DNA of 35,437 nt. Origin: Thermosynechococcus sp. WC_1. Its GTDB lineage: Bacteria > Cyanobacteriota > Cyanobacteriia > Thermosynechococcales > Thermosynechococcaceae. The stretch covers positions 1-35,437 of the forward strand of contig JAGVDA010000081.1 of assembly GCA_020058975.1 (NCBI GenBank), given 5' to 3'. Below are positions 24,822 through 32,887 of the stretch, piece by piece. Each line of letters begins with the position of its first letter. Position 1 is the stretch's first letter. A program made the translations under genes and the position numbers. The notes below the pieces were generated by a model, which was given only the letters and a program-made list of their open reading frames with translations, was not told the origin of the DNA and searched no databases.

Positions 24822-25229
24822 ATGTTTGGTACAATCCTCTCTCAAATCACTACAGCCAACGGCTACAGCACGAATCTAGGGCAGTCTGTAACTTTTGGCA
24901 GACCGCCTGAAGCCTCGGAGTATGGGCGTGAAGCGATCTACTATTTTCCTGTGAGCAAACAAATCACACCGGAGAATATGCGGTGGGAACATCGGCAGCA
25001 ATGGGAGATCATCGCGGTCAAGTTTGCTGCTGATGCAGAGACGGCGATCTTTCAAATTGAGGGCGATGTGTGGAAGGCGCTAGGGGTTGATAGCACCATC
25101 AACGGCAAGATCATATCCCCTGCTGAAGGAGCCTGCGAGTATGAAATAGACACCGCTGGGAAGCAAGCGGTGAAGCTAACTTTCAGGGTTGAAGCTCTAT
25201 CCAAAACCCTGCTTTTTGCTGCTGATTAG
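24822..25229 (+). CDS. Tail terminator / tail completion protein (gpU-like)
   Basis: A 135-residue protein with the pattern of tail terminators: an N-terminal helix, a strand with REAIYYFPVSKQI, the central WEHRQQWEIIAVKF, a helical AIFQIEGDVWKAL, and the closing beta strand AVKLTFRVEAL. It caps the tail tube at the head-proximal end. It lies just before the tail tube gene, as in lambda (U, V) and related phages. Start ATG 24822. Confidence 0.65.
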   Translation: MFGTILSQITTANGYSTNLGQSVTFGRPPEASEYGREAIYYFPVSKQITPENMRWEHRQQWEIIAVKFAADAETAIFQIEGDVWKALGVDSTINGKIISPAEGACEYEIDTAGKQAVKLTFRVEALSKTLLFAAD

Positions 25230-25230
25230 T

Positions 25231-25247
25231 GTATCAGGCCATGCTGA
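25231..25247 (+). repeat. 17-bp boundary element, copy D (before the tail tube gene)
   Basis: Exact consensus, 1 nt after the tail terminator stop. The tail tube ATG is 27 nt after its end and has its own GCGAGGG ribosome site, so in this copy the element is not next to the start codon. Confidence 0.9.
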
Positions 25248-25274
25248 CTCGTAACAGCAAAGCGAGGGTTTGAC

Positions 25275-26033
25275 ATGGCAGGTACTGTAATTGATCGTTA
25301 CTACGTGGGACAGGGCGAAGCAAGCCTTTTTCAGCGTGATGCGACGGGGAAGCGAATCAATGGACGGCTGATTGGCAACTGCAACGACATCCAGCTCAGT
25401 GGTCAGCAGAAAGATATTAAACATGTTGAGAATCGGACGGGCAAGCGGCTTACAGACAACAAGATTGTCTGGGAACCTACGACCACGATTGAAATTACGT
25501 TCGACAATTTCTCGAAAGAAAACTTAGCCTGGATTTTTGACGGCACAGCCAGCGCTACGACTTCAGGCACAGCCACGGCTGAGGTGCAAAAGTACGCTCC
25601 AATTATGCAGCTTGACAATTTTAACGTTAGCGCTGTAACTGCCAAGAAGACAGGCGCGGGTTCAAACTGGGCTGGCAATACCTTTAGCGTCACACCTTCA
25701 GGTCTGGTCACAATCCTCACAGATCCGCCAGCTGCTGGGGTTGTGACAGATGATCCAATCGAGTTTGCTTACACCTATGGCGCTGCTGAACAGGTTACGG
25801 CGTTCACGGGCGCAAACCGAGAGTATTGGCTAAGCACTCATGTAATTAATAAAGCTCAAAACGACGCTCCGTTTTTGCTTGAAGTTTTCAAAATCAAGTT
25901 CATGCAGAATTACACTTTTTCTCTTATTGGGGCTGATTACGGCACCCTCAAGATTACAGGGGAGGTTCTTTATGATTCCTTAAACGCTGCGAATGGTGGC
26001 TACTTTAGAGAGCGCATGTTAGCGGCTGCATAA
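25275..26033 (+). CDS. Major tail tube protein
   Basis: A 252-residue protein with the tail tube pattern: GQGEASLFQRDATGKRINGRLIGNCNDIQLS-type strands at the front, a central IEITFDNFSKENLAWIF (a common tube motif), and a closing ITGEVLYDS. Length fits tube proteins with an extra domain. It lies downstream of the tail terminator and upstream of the assembly chaperones, as in lambda-like tails. ATG 25275 is preceded by GCGAGGG at about 25261. Motif residues and position support the call. Confidence 0.8.
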   Translation: MAGTVIDRYYVGQGEASLFQRDATGKRINGRLIGNCNDIQLSGQQKDIKHVENRTGKRLTDNKIVWEPTTTIEITFDNFSKENLAWIFDGTASATTSGTATAEVQKYAPIMQLDNFNVSAVTAKKTGAGSNWAGNTFSVTPSGLVTILTDPPAAGVVTDDPIEFAYTYGAAEQVTAFTGANREYWLSTHVINKAQNDAPFLLEVFKIKFMQNYTFSLIGADYGTLKITGEVLYDSLNAANGGYFRERMLAAA

Positions 26034-26599
26034 TGGCAGACCCTCAGATTCAGGCTATCGAGAAGTTTTTTCGCTCTGCTGTTCAGGGCTTAGAAGCTGC
26101 GTCGTCTGCTGTTATCAGCAGTAGGGCAGCGCAGCTCAAGGCGCTCACCCAAGCCGAGTTAAAAACTCAGTTTAAGCGGCGTGTCGGTGGGGTGAGCGTC
26201 AAAAACTTGCCAGTCACAGGCCGCTATGGGGCAGCAGCTTACGTCTCGGTCAAGCCTAAGTTTTTGGGAATTTTTCAGACTGGTGGCACTATCCAAGGGC
26301 GCTCTACCCTGCTGGTGGTTCGTTTGCCAGAAGGGGCGCGACTCAAGTTCCCGAGAGTAGGCAAGAAAGGGTGGGCAGCGGTTTACCAACGGTACAAAGA
26401 TAGGTTTTCAATTGTGCGGTCTGGTGATGGGTGGCTGGTACTGGCAAAAGTGAGCAAAAAGAAGCAGGTTCCTGTGTACTTTTTGACTCGACAGGTTCAG
26501 GAAAAGAAACGCCTCAACTTTACCGAGAATGCTGAGAAAGTAGGGCGGGGCATGGCGGATGAAATTCAGCGTTTATTAGAAGGGAAAATCAGTGGCTAA
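26033..26599 (+). CDS. Minor tail protein (DUF6441-like)
   Basis: A basic 188-residue protein. The stretch KFLGIFQTGGTIQGRSTLLVVRLPEG (positions about 77-102, cited here by its cores IFQTGGTI and LLVVRLP) matches the pattern of the minor tail proteins that follow the tail tube in several siphophages (DUF6441). The C-terminus is helical. It overlaps the tail tube stop by one base and the chaperone start by 8 nt. Its precise role is not known; it may help tail assembly. Confidence 0.55.
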   Translation: MADPQIQAIEKFFRSAVQGLEAASSAVISSRAAQLKALTQAELKTQFKRRVGGVSVKNLPVTGRYGAAAYVSVKPKFLGIFQTGGTIQGRSTLLVVRLPEGARLKFPRVGKKGWAAVYQRYKDRFSIVRSGDGWLVLAKVSKKKQVPVYFLTRQVQEKKRLNFTENAEKVGRGMADEIQRLLEGKISG

Positions 26600-27020
26600 A
26601 GCAGCAGTGGTAAATGAAATCGAAGTTATTTTCCCTGAAAAGAAAATAGGCGATTACGTGGTAAAACCCTTTACCTTTGGGCAAGTGGGTACAGCATTAC
26701 GAATCATGACTCCTTACCTTGCTGGAATCGACCTATCAGCAGGGGAGTTAAGCATTAGTGCCATCAACTTACCTGTGCTGATGTACGCCATGACTGAGGG
26801 CGATTGTGAGGGCGCTTTTGAGCTGTGTGCGATGGCGACGGGTGAAAACGTAGAGCATATCAAAGCGTTACCCGCTGTTGATGGACTTGATTTACTGCAA
26901 GGCGTTTGGGATGTGGCAATCAAACCCACGTTCGAGCTATTCAAAAAAAAGTTCCAGAAGGAAGAAACCAAGGTAGAGCTAACGCCAACAGCGGATGGGC
27001 AGACATCATCCTCGACCTAG
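26592..27020 (+). CDS. Tail assembly chaperone, short form (gpG-like)
   Basis: A 142-residue protein from GTG 26592. N-terminal strands (EIEVIFPEKKIGDYVVKPFTFGQVG) and helices around 60-115 follow the tail assembly chaperone pattern: they bind the tape measure during assembly and leave the finished tail. The reading frame ends at 27020, but a slippery heptamer at 26945-26951 allows a longer form. The low-complexity end (TPTADGQTSSST) is the non-shifted tail. Position before the tape measure is standard. Confidence 0.8.
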   Translation: MAKAAVVNEIEVIFPEKKIGDYVVKPFTFGQVGTALRIMTPYLAGIDLSAGELSISAINLPVLMYAMTEGDCEGAFELCAMATGENVEHIKALPAVDGLDLLQGVWDVAIKPTFELFKKKFQKEETKVELTPTADGQTSSST

Positions 27021-27202
27021 TTTCAGCAGGGTTTAGCCGTGGAGACATCGACCAAATGACCTTGCCCCAAATCACCCTTTATCACAAGGCTTGGCAGGCT
27101 AAGCAACGGCGTGAGGCTGCTAATAGCTTGTTTCTGGCAGCGCTGGCGCATGGGGGCGATGAAAAAGCGGTTAACCAGAAGCTGGATGAGTTGAGGCAAT
27201 GA
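26592..27202 (+). CDS. Tail assembly chaperone, -1 frameshift product (gpGT-like)
   Basis: The short form shares its first 120 codons with this product. The sequence A AAA AAG at 26945-26951 is in the zero frame and is the strongest known -1 slippery heptamer (as in E. coli dnaX). After slipping, translation continues in the -1 frame at 26951 through VPEGRNQGRANANSGW to the TGA ending at 27202, adding 83 residues for a total near 203. The added part is helical (LPQITLYHKAWQAKQRREAA), like gpT. An apparent ATG in that frame at 26906 is inside the G gene and is not needed. G/GT frameshifting is conserved in lambda-like tails. Confidence 0.85.
26945..26951 (+). promoter_or_regulatory. Programmed -1 ribosomal frameshift site
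   Basis: Heptamer AAAAAAG, read as A-AAA-AAG in the G frame, within a run of eight A residues (26943-26950). The -1 frame is open on both sides, and this is the location expected for the G/GT shift. Confidence 0.85.
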
Positions 27203-27210
27203 ATTTGTAT

Positions 27211-28017
27211 TCATGCTGCAAAGTCTCTGCTTTTGCATTGCAACACTAAAGCAATAGCTTTCTTCCAATCCTGAATAAGAAACGAATTAATAATCTCGTA
27301 AAAGCATTGACCTGAATGGAAAGATTCAACAGCCTTTTTCTCGCCATAAGTTGTAGAAAACAAAGATAAGTAAATCACTAGGAAGTCAGCTAACTGTTTT
27401 TGTGAGCAAAAACGCGCAAGATGCTGAAACAATTCACTAAGGACAGTTTCCTGAAACACAAGATCAAGCTTTATTTGTAAGTTGACTTGTTCTTTGCCCC
27501 GCAGATTTCTCCAGCTATTACACTCATCAAGTATTTGGCCTATATTTTTTTCTCGTTTAATTTGGCCTTGGCACAAAGTCTTAAATAAATTCAAATTTTT
27601 TTTCGCGGCATTGTCTATAGATTGCCTAGCAGTGATCGGCATAGATTTTCTTAAAGATGAGACAGATATTTCTCCGGCAGCTCTTGAGATTGTAAGCATT
27701 CTGACAAGTTGCTGTTGGTATAATCTCATTCTCTGATTTCTTTGCTTTCTCTTGATCGCCTCAATCTCTTCTTTCCCAGCCTTTGTAAGCGCTTTAGCCT
27801 CACACAATTCACTTTGTTCAGCATTCGCCTTGAAGTGAGCAAAGCAGGCATCTCGTTTAATGCTTTTCTCCCCTTGCTGATACTCCGAGCCTTGGCGCAA
27901 AAACACCGGAGATTGGCAGAAAGCGCACTTCAAACCTAAGAGCTTATAAGATTCGTAATCGCATAGGTCTGGGGTGATAACTTCCCCGCCTAGGTACATA
28001 GAGATACAATCTTTCAT
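27211..28017 (-). CDS. Minus-strand accessory (moron) protein with CoiA-like zinc-finger N-terminus
   Basis: A 268-residue protein reading away from the tape measure; ATG is at 28017 with AAGGAA upstream. The N-terminal ~70 residues have CAFCQSPVFLRQG and ACFAHFKA, the CxxC...HF arrangement of the competence protein CoiA-like nuclease/zinc domain. The remaining ~200 residues are charged and helical (for example RNQRMRLYQQQLVRMLTIS), with no recognised family. It lies between the GT gene and the tape measure gene, an ordinary insertion site, and is oriented against the tail operon. It may act in host interaction or defence. The stop codon is 9 bp from the GT stop, so no terminator fits between them. 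Confidence 0.6.
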   Translation of the reverse strand: MKDCISMYLGGEVITPDLCDYESYKLLGLKCAFCQSPVFLRQGSEYQQGEKSIKRDACFAHFKANAEQSELCEAKALTKAGKEEIEAIKRKQRNQRMRLYQQQLVRMLTISRAAGEISVSSLRKSMPITARQSIDNAAKKNLNLFKTLCQGQIKREKNIGQILDECNSWRNLRGKEQVNLQIKLDLVFQETVLSELFQHLARFCSQKQLADFLVIYLSLFSTTYGEKKAVESFHSGQCFYEIINSFLIQDWKKAIALVLQCKSRDFAA

Positions 28018-28073
28018 GTGCGTTCCTTATTAACGTACTGGCGGTGGGGCTGCAACCCGCGATCGCCACAATG

Positions 28074-28079
28074 ATTATA
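28074..28079 (-). promoter_or_regulatory. Minus-strand -10 box (TATAAT) for the moron gene
   Basis: Read on the minus strand, TATAAT is a perfect -10. No good -35 lies 16-18 nt upstream (TTGTCA is 21 nt away), so the promoter may be of the -10-only type common in cyanobacteria. It lies 57 nt before the moron ATG and next to boundary element E, with a HIP1 site (28059-28066) in the leader. Confidence 0.45.
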
Positions 28080-28086
28080 CCCCAGC

Positions 28087-28103
28087 GTATCAGGCCATGC
28101 TGA
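28087..28103 (+). repeat. 17-bp boundary element, copy E (before the tape measure gene)
   Basis: Exact consensus, ending 4 nt before the tape measure ATG at 28108. There is no other Shine-Dalgarno sequence in front of that ATG. Confidence 0.9.
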
Positions 28104-28107
28104 CAAT

Positions 28108-31100
28108 ATGGCAACACAACAGCTTCAGGTTAAATTCTCAGCAGACGGTGTACAGGCAGTTCAGGCCGCAGCGGGTAAAGCCCAAAAAAGCTACACCGAT
28201 TTTCTGAACTCTGCAAACCAGGCGATGCAGGCTGCTGATAAAGCGGCAAAAGCAGCGGCTGGAAACGTTGATGCAGTTGCCAAAGCTGAGCAGGCCAAAG
28301 AAAAGGCAGCAGTACAGGCTAACCGAGCTATAGCCGCAAGTTATCGTGAGCTATCCATAAAGGCTCAGGCTGATATTGACCGCCAAAAAGCACAGGCCAT
28401 TAGCGCCTTTGAGGCCATCAAGACTTCTGGGGTTGCCAGTGCCAACGATATCGGCAGGGCACAAGAAGCCCTTAAACAGAAACTAGCGGCGCTTGATCGA
28501 CAGCTTCAGACTACACAAGCTGAAGCCAAAAATACGGCGGGTGGCTTTACGGTGATGGGCGGGGCGATTGCTACTTTCCTGGGCAATGCTGCGCTGCAAG
28601 GACTGTTCTCGCTCAATCAGCAGCTTCAGCAGATTGCTGGCAGCGTGATCCAAGTCGGTACGCAAGCCGAGCGGCAGCAGGTTAGTTTTGAGACTTTCTT
28701 TAAATCAGCAGAGAAGGCAAAGCAGATCCGAGTAGACCTGCTGAATTTTGCAGCAAAGACCCCTTTTGAAGTGCCAGAGGTGATTGAAAGCGCCAAGACA
28801 CTAGCGGCAAAAGGCTTTGCCTATGAAGATATTATTCCCACGATAAAACGGCTCGGGGAAGTCGCGGCGGGTGCTGATAAACCTTTATCCCAGCTTTTAT
28901 TTGTGTATGGGCAAATTAAGGATCAAGGGCGGGTTATGGGTCAAGACCTTAACCAGCTCACGAATGCTGGGATAGCAATCTCTGATATTGCGAAAGCCCT
29001 AAATATCTCAAACGATCAAGTTCGTCAGTTCGTCTCTGATGGAAAATTTGGCTTTGCCGAACTCCAAAAAGTTATCATCTCGGTTACGTCTGAGGGCGGT
29101 AAATTTTATGGGCTGATGGATAAGTTGGGCGGCACCACGGCGGTGAAGCTCAGCAATATGAATGATGTATTCACCAAAGTCTACGCCAACATCTACAACG
29201 GCATTTCACCAGCTTTAGGGGCGGTGCTGGATTTAATTAATGGCACCTTGACCCCACTAGCAGACAATAACCAGCTTTTTGCTGCCATTAACAGGCAGGC
29301 TCAAGAGTTTAAGCAGTACCTTGCTGATAACCCTGCCATTGTTGCCGAAATCCGCGACCTTATAGAGAGTGGGCTAAAAGGGGCGATCACGGGCATTGTG
29401 CAAGGTGCCCGTGAATTTCTGGAATACCTAAAGCAAAACCCAACGGCGATCCAAGATGCAATCACCAAATTTGGGCAGATGCTGGATCTTGTAGGTTCGA
29501 TCCTAGGGATTATCAAATTTATTGTTGATCGCCTGTTGTCAGTTCAAACCCTGCTGTTAAATGCGATCAATTACTGGGTTAATTTAATCGCCAAAGCCAC
29601 TGGGTTTAAAGGCGAAGTTAGCGGTATATCAGGGATCCTCAAGGGCGGCTTAGGCATCCTACAGGCATGGGCGCGGGGTTTTGATGGGTTTATTCAGGCC
29701 ACAATTGAATGGGCACAGCGACTAAACCCCGTGATTGGAGCGCTTCAATACGCTGCAAGCCTCACAGGTGGAGGCGGCGGGGCTAGTTCGGCTGGGACAC
29801 CTCCACCGCCAGAAGAATATGGTCCACCCGTGCCAGCAGCGCTTGACCCAAGACGGACGGCGGGGGGTGGCAGTTCAGCAGTGGCACCAACGGGGGCACC
29901 TTTAGAAATCCCTAGCAGTCCATCGGAACTCAGCAGTGGAAGGGCAAGTGGGGGCGGCAGTGGCACAGCAACTACAGCCAAAGAAAAAGAAGCGATCACC
30001 CTGCTGGGCATCACTGGGAACACAGGCCGCAGCAGTGGACCACATTTAGACGTGAGATACAGCAGAGCCTACAGCCCAAATCGCCCAAGGGTTTCGGACG
30101 AAATTTTAAGTCGTCTCATGGTTGATGGCAGAAATTTAACCAGCTACCCTATTACCTCAGAACATCGTTCTAGAAATGGGCGTAGACCTACCCACGACGG
30201 GGTAGACTATGGCACCCCAGTAGGCGGCAAAATTACCTCAAAGGTGCCTGTTGTTTACCGTAGCGCTCCTGAATGGGATAACGGCGGCGGTGGCTGGATA
30301 ACAACCGTGCGCTTTGCTGATGGTGTAGAGATCGTACTGCTGCATCAAGATCCTTCAGTACAAGACAAAATCAAGAGCGCAGGCGGGGTGCAAGCCTCTC
30401 CTAACTCTTCTTACAGTGCTGGCGAATCCGAGGCACAACGCGCTCTACAGGAAGCACGTCGCATTCAAGATGCCAGAACCAACGCCGCTGCTGATGCCAA
30501 GAAAAAAGCCCTCGAGTTTAAGAATCAGCAAAACTTAAAATCATTTGATATCGAGACTTTACAAGGCTCTCAGCTCATCCCAGAAGCTGAAAAGGGCTTC
30601 TACGAAACCAACCGCGCAGCCGAGCGGCTGCGGGTGGAAGCAACCCAAAATAACAGGGTTAAACAGGATGAGCTTCAGCAGGCAAAAGCAACCCTGCTGG
30701 TAGAGCAGCAGCGGCTAATTGTTGACCAAAAGTTTGAAGATGCCAAGATTAATAAGGAGAGAATCAAGGCGCTTGACGATGAACTTGAGCGAAATCACAA
30801 GCTGCTGTTTTTAGACTTTCAGCGGTTTGATTTAGAGGATGCAGCAACCGCAAGGGCACAGGCAAAGCTACGCGAAGAAATCCAGTTCAAGAAAGATCTA
30901 GCCCGTGCTGAGAATCAGGCGGCTGAAGCAAGGCGCGTTTTTGAGGATTCACAGGCTCAACGTTCTATCTTCGGAGGGCTGAACCAAGAGCTAGGAGCGC
31001 AGCAGGTTGAAACCCTAGCAGCCAATGGTGAAACCAAAAAGGCTGCTGCACTGGCTAAGCAGTTGGAGCTGCAAAGATTAGCGCTTGAGTATGATCAGCA

Positions 31101-32025
31101 ACGGCTACAGCTTAACTTGCAGATTCTCGCGGCTTATCTTCAGGGCAATCAAGGTTTAGTTCAGTTTCTCACTGAGCAGCGCGATCTATTAACCGAGATC
31201 AACAACGGCAAAATCGACGCGGTAAACCGCAAGTATGACACCCTAGGGCAGAAAATCAACAGTATTGCTGAAGGTGTTGCGGGGGCGGTATCCGGTGGCC
31301 TAAATGACCTGTTAGGCAACCTATTCGATGGGACTAAAAGCTTTGCTGATAAGATTTTGGGGCTGTTCAGCGGCATCTTCAAAAGTATCAGCCAAATGTT
31401 TCTACAGATGGCTACCCAGATGGTTCAGGATTGGATCAAAACGGGTCTTGGCTCCCTGCTGAAAAAACTATTCGGCGGCGGTGGGGGCGGGGGCTTTGGC
31501 GGGTTGCTCGGGGCTGCACTTGGCGGGGGCGGTGGTGTTGACTTTGGGACTGGAGCGCTCGGAGCGGTAGGCGGCGGGTTCGATTTTGGCAGCCTATTTG
31601 GTGGCATCGGAGCGGGGGCTGGGTTCTCATTCACCCCTATCGCAGGATTTTCAGCAGGGGGCTATACGGGCAGCGGTGGCAAGCATACCCCTGCTGGCAT
31701 CGTCCATGCTGGTGAATATGTAGTGAGGTCAGAGGCGGTCAAAGCTGTGGGTCTTCACAGGTTGAACGCCCTAAATGCCATTGCAGGCTATGCCGACGGC
31801 GGCTATGTGTCTGATGTGTTCAGCACGGTAGGGTCAAGCCTTGCCAGTCGGCGGGGGCTGGGTAGCCTGCCTGTGCGCTCATCAGCGGGGCGTTCGGGCG
31901 GTGGTTCTGTGCTGGTGGCAAACATTAATGTGACCACGCCTAACCCAGATGGGTTTAGACCTTCAGAGCGGCAGCTAGGGCAGGCATTTTCTAACCAGGT
32001 GCAGCGGGGCATGGGGCGGCGTTGA
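28108..32025 (+). CDS. Tape measure protein with an M23-like insert
   Basis: A 1305-residue protein, coiled-coil rich (Ala/Lys/Gln-rich N-terminus; LRVEATQNNRVKQDELQQAK-like stretches around 830-960). Hydrophobic segments are near residues 145-170 and 470-500. Residues 632-760 carry M23 (LytM) zinc-peptidase motifs in a rearranged order: GNTGRSSGPHLD (His646, Asp648), then THDGVDYG (His696, Asp700), then LLHQ (His746). The C-terminus (GGYTGSGGKHTPAGIVHAGEYVVR) is the typical gpH end that links to the tail tip. By the usual tape measure rule of about 0.15 nm per residue, the tail would be near 195 nm long. An embedded peptidase could cut peptidoglycan on DNA entry. Confidence 0.9.
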   Translation: MATQQLQVKFSADGVQAVQAAAGKAQKSYTDFLNSANQAMQAADKAAKAAAGNVDAVAKAEQAKEKAAVQANRAIAASYRELSIKAQADIDRQKAQAISAFEAIKTSGVASANDIGRAQEALKQKLAALDRQLQTTQAEAKNTAGGFTVMGGAIATFLGNAALQGLFSLNQQLQQIAGSVIQVGTQAERQQVSFETFFKSAEKAKQIRVDLLNFAAKTPFEVPEVIESAKTLAAKGFAYEDIIPTIKRLGEVAAGADKPLSQLLFVYGQIKDQGRVMGQDLNQLTNAGIAISDIAKALNISNDQVRQFVSDGKFGFAELQKVIISVTSEGGKFYGLMDKLGGTTAVKLSNMNDVFTKVYANIYNGISPALGAVLDLINGTLTPLADNNQLFAAINRQAQEFKQYLADNPAIVAEIRDLIESGLKGAITGIVQGAREFLEYLKQNPTAIQDAITKFGQMLDLVGSILGIIKFIVDRLLSVQTLLLNAINYWVNLIAKATGFKGEVSGISGILKGGLGILQAWARGFDGFIQATIEWAQRLNPVIGALQYAASLTGGGGGASSAGTPPPPEEYGPPVPAALDPRRTAGGGSSAVAPTGAPLEIPSSPSELSSGRASGGGSGTATTAKEKEAITLLGITGNTGRSSGPHLDVRYSRAYSPNRPRVSDEILSRLMVDGRNLTSYPITSEHRSRNGRRPTHDGVDYGTPVGGKITSKVPVVYRSAPEWDNGGGGWITTVRFADGVEIVLLHQDPSVQDKIKSAGGVQASPNSSYSAGESEAQRALQEARRIQDARTNAAADAKKKALEFKNQQNLKSFDIETLQGSQLIPEAEKGFYETNRAAERLRVEATQNNRVKQDELQQAKATLLVEQQRLIVDQKFEDAKINKERIKALDDELERNHKLLFLDFQRFDLEDAATARAQAKLREEIQFKKDLARAENQAAEARRVFEDSQAQRSIFGGLNQELGAQQVETLAANGETKKAAALAKQLELQRLALEYDQQRLQLNLQILAAYLQGNQGLVQFLTEQRDLLTEINNGKIDAVNRKYDTLGQKINSIAEGVAGAVSGGLNDLLGNLFDGTKSFADKILGLFSGIFKSISQMFLQMATQMVQDWIKTGLGSLLKKLFGGGGGGGFGGLLGAALGGGGGVDFGTGALGAVGGGFDFGSLFGGIGAGAGFSFTPIAGFSAGGYTGSGGKHTPAGIVHAGEYVVRSEAVKAVGLHRLNALNAIAGYADGGYVSDVFSTVGSSLASRRGLGSLPVRSSAGRSGGGSVLVANINVTTPNPDGFRPSERQLGQAFSNQVQRGMGRR

Positions 32026-32029
32026 TGAT

Positions 32030-32046
32030 GTATCAGGCCATGCTGA
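32030..32046 (+). repeat. 17-bp boundary element, copy F (before the DUF2460 gene)
   Basis: Exact consensus, 4 nt after the tape measure stop. A terminator-like hairpin (32072-32107) separates it from the next ATG at 32115. Confidence 0.9.
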
Positions 32047-32071
32047 AACTGTCTCTAAAACACGCACCCAC

Positions 32072-32107
32072 TGCCTAGGGGTTTGTTCATTTTCCCCTAG
32101 GCATTTT
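32072..32107 (+). terminator. Intrinsic terminator or attenuator
   Basis: A 10-bp perfect stem TGCCTAGGGG / CCCCTAGGCA (32072-32081, 32094-32103) around a 12-nt loop, followed by TTTTCT. It lies between the tape measure and distal tail genes, 7 nt before the distal tail ATG, so the transcript must read through or start again. Confidence 0.85.
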
Positions 32108-32114
32108 CTAAACT

Positions 32115-32723
32115 ATGGCATTTTCCGAAACCGTACTAGATCTAGGCTGGGATTATGGGGCGCAAGGTGGTCCAGAGTTTTCTGTGACTACCACGACTTC
32201 AGGCGGTGGGTTTGAGTCTGCTAACCTTGATTGGAGTCAACCCAAGGGGGAATGGCAGATTGGAGATCGCACGGGTGATTATTGCCTAGACCTACCTGAG
32301 TACGAATACCTCTACGGTTTCTGGATGGCGCGGCGGGGGTCTTTTGAGGGTTTTAGGTACAAAGATTGGGGTGATTTTGAACTGATTGATGAGCTGATAG
32401 GGGTTGGGGATGGGGTGAAGACTCAATTTCAAATTACCAAAACCTATGGCTCATTTGTGCGAGTGCTTAAAAAGATTGCTGACGGGACTACATGGCGGGT
32501 AGGCAGTTCCAAGCCGTCTGCAACACTGGATTCCAATACTGGGCTGCTCACCTTCACCACGGCACCATCAGCAGGGGCAAAGGTGCGGGTGACGGGTGAG
32601 TTTCACGTACCAGTAAAGTTTATTGAAAACAAATGGCCTGGGAAGTTCTACGCTGCTGACCCTGACTCAGGGCAGCGGTTTTACGAATTGGGTTCATTGC
32701 AGTTGAGAGGGATAAGGGTTTGA
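32115..32723 (+). CDS. Distal tail protein (DUF2460; RcGTA g12-like)
   Basis: A 202-residue protein with the DUF2460 pattern: FSETVLDLGWDYGAQGGPEF at the front, a beta-rich middle (FWMARRGSFEGFRYKDWGDF, where an aromatic motif RYKDW is typical), and the ending IENKWPGKFYAADPDS. This domain forms the first ring of the tail tip in the Rhodobacter gene transfer agent and related phages. The next three tail genes match the same order. ATG 32115 follows the terminator by 7 nt. Confidence 0.85.
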   Translation: MAFSETVLDLGWDYGAQGGPEFSVTTTTSGGGFESANLDWSQPKGEWQIGDRTGDYCLDLPEYEYLYGFWMARRGSFEGFRYKDWGDFELIDELIGVGDGVKTQFQITKTYGSFVRVLKKIADGTTWRVGSSKPSATLDSNTGLLTFTTAPSAGAKVRVTGEFHVPVKFIENKWPGKFYAADPDSGQRFYELGSLQLRGIRV

Positions 32724-32887
32724 AGTGGATCATTCATGGGGCAGCAATTCTGATTGCCACAATCATTACGGCTAGCGTGATGTACAGTGTTAGCTCTCTA
32801 TTTCAAACTGGGATATCAGTTAATCAATCGCTTATAGTCTCTTCTGTCGTTTGCCTTTGTGTTTATTTCAGTGAAAAACCTATCTAG
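32720..32887 (+). CDS. Small two-span membrane protein, not certain
   Basis: A TTG at 32720 overlaps the DUF2460 stop (TTGA). The frame gives 55 residues with two hydrophobic segments: IIHGAAILIATIITASVMYS and SLIVSSVVCLCVYF. It ends at 32887, 17 bases into the next gene. Gene overlap and hydrophobicity favour a real gene; the TTG start and absence of homologues I recognise argue for caution. A holin-like or superinfection-exclusion role is possible. Confidence 0.4.
   Translation: MKWIIHGAAILIATIITASVMYSVSSLFQTGISVNQSLIVSSVVCLCVYFSEKPI

Noticed and set aside
26906-27202. The open frame after the tail chaperone as a separate gene.
   Set aside because: The proposed start lies inside the G gene, and the slippery heptamer explains the frame as the GT product.
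31436-31634. Two Pro- or Arg-rich minus-strand frames in the tape measure gene.
   Set aside because: They are the antisense of the Gly-rich run near the tape measure C-terminus, with no ribosome site.
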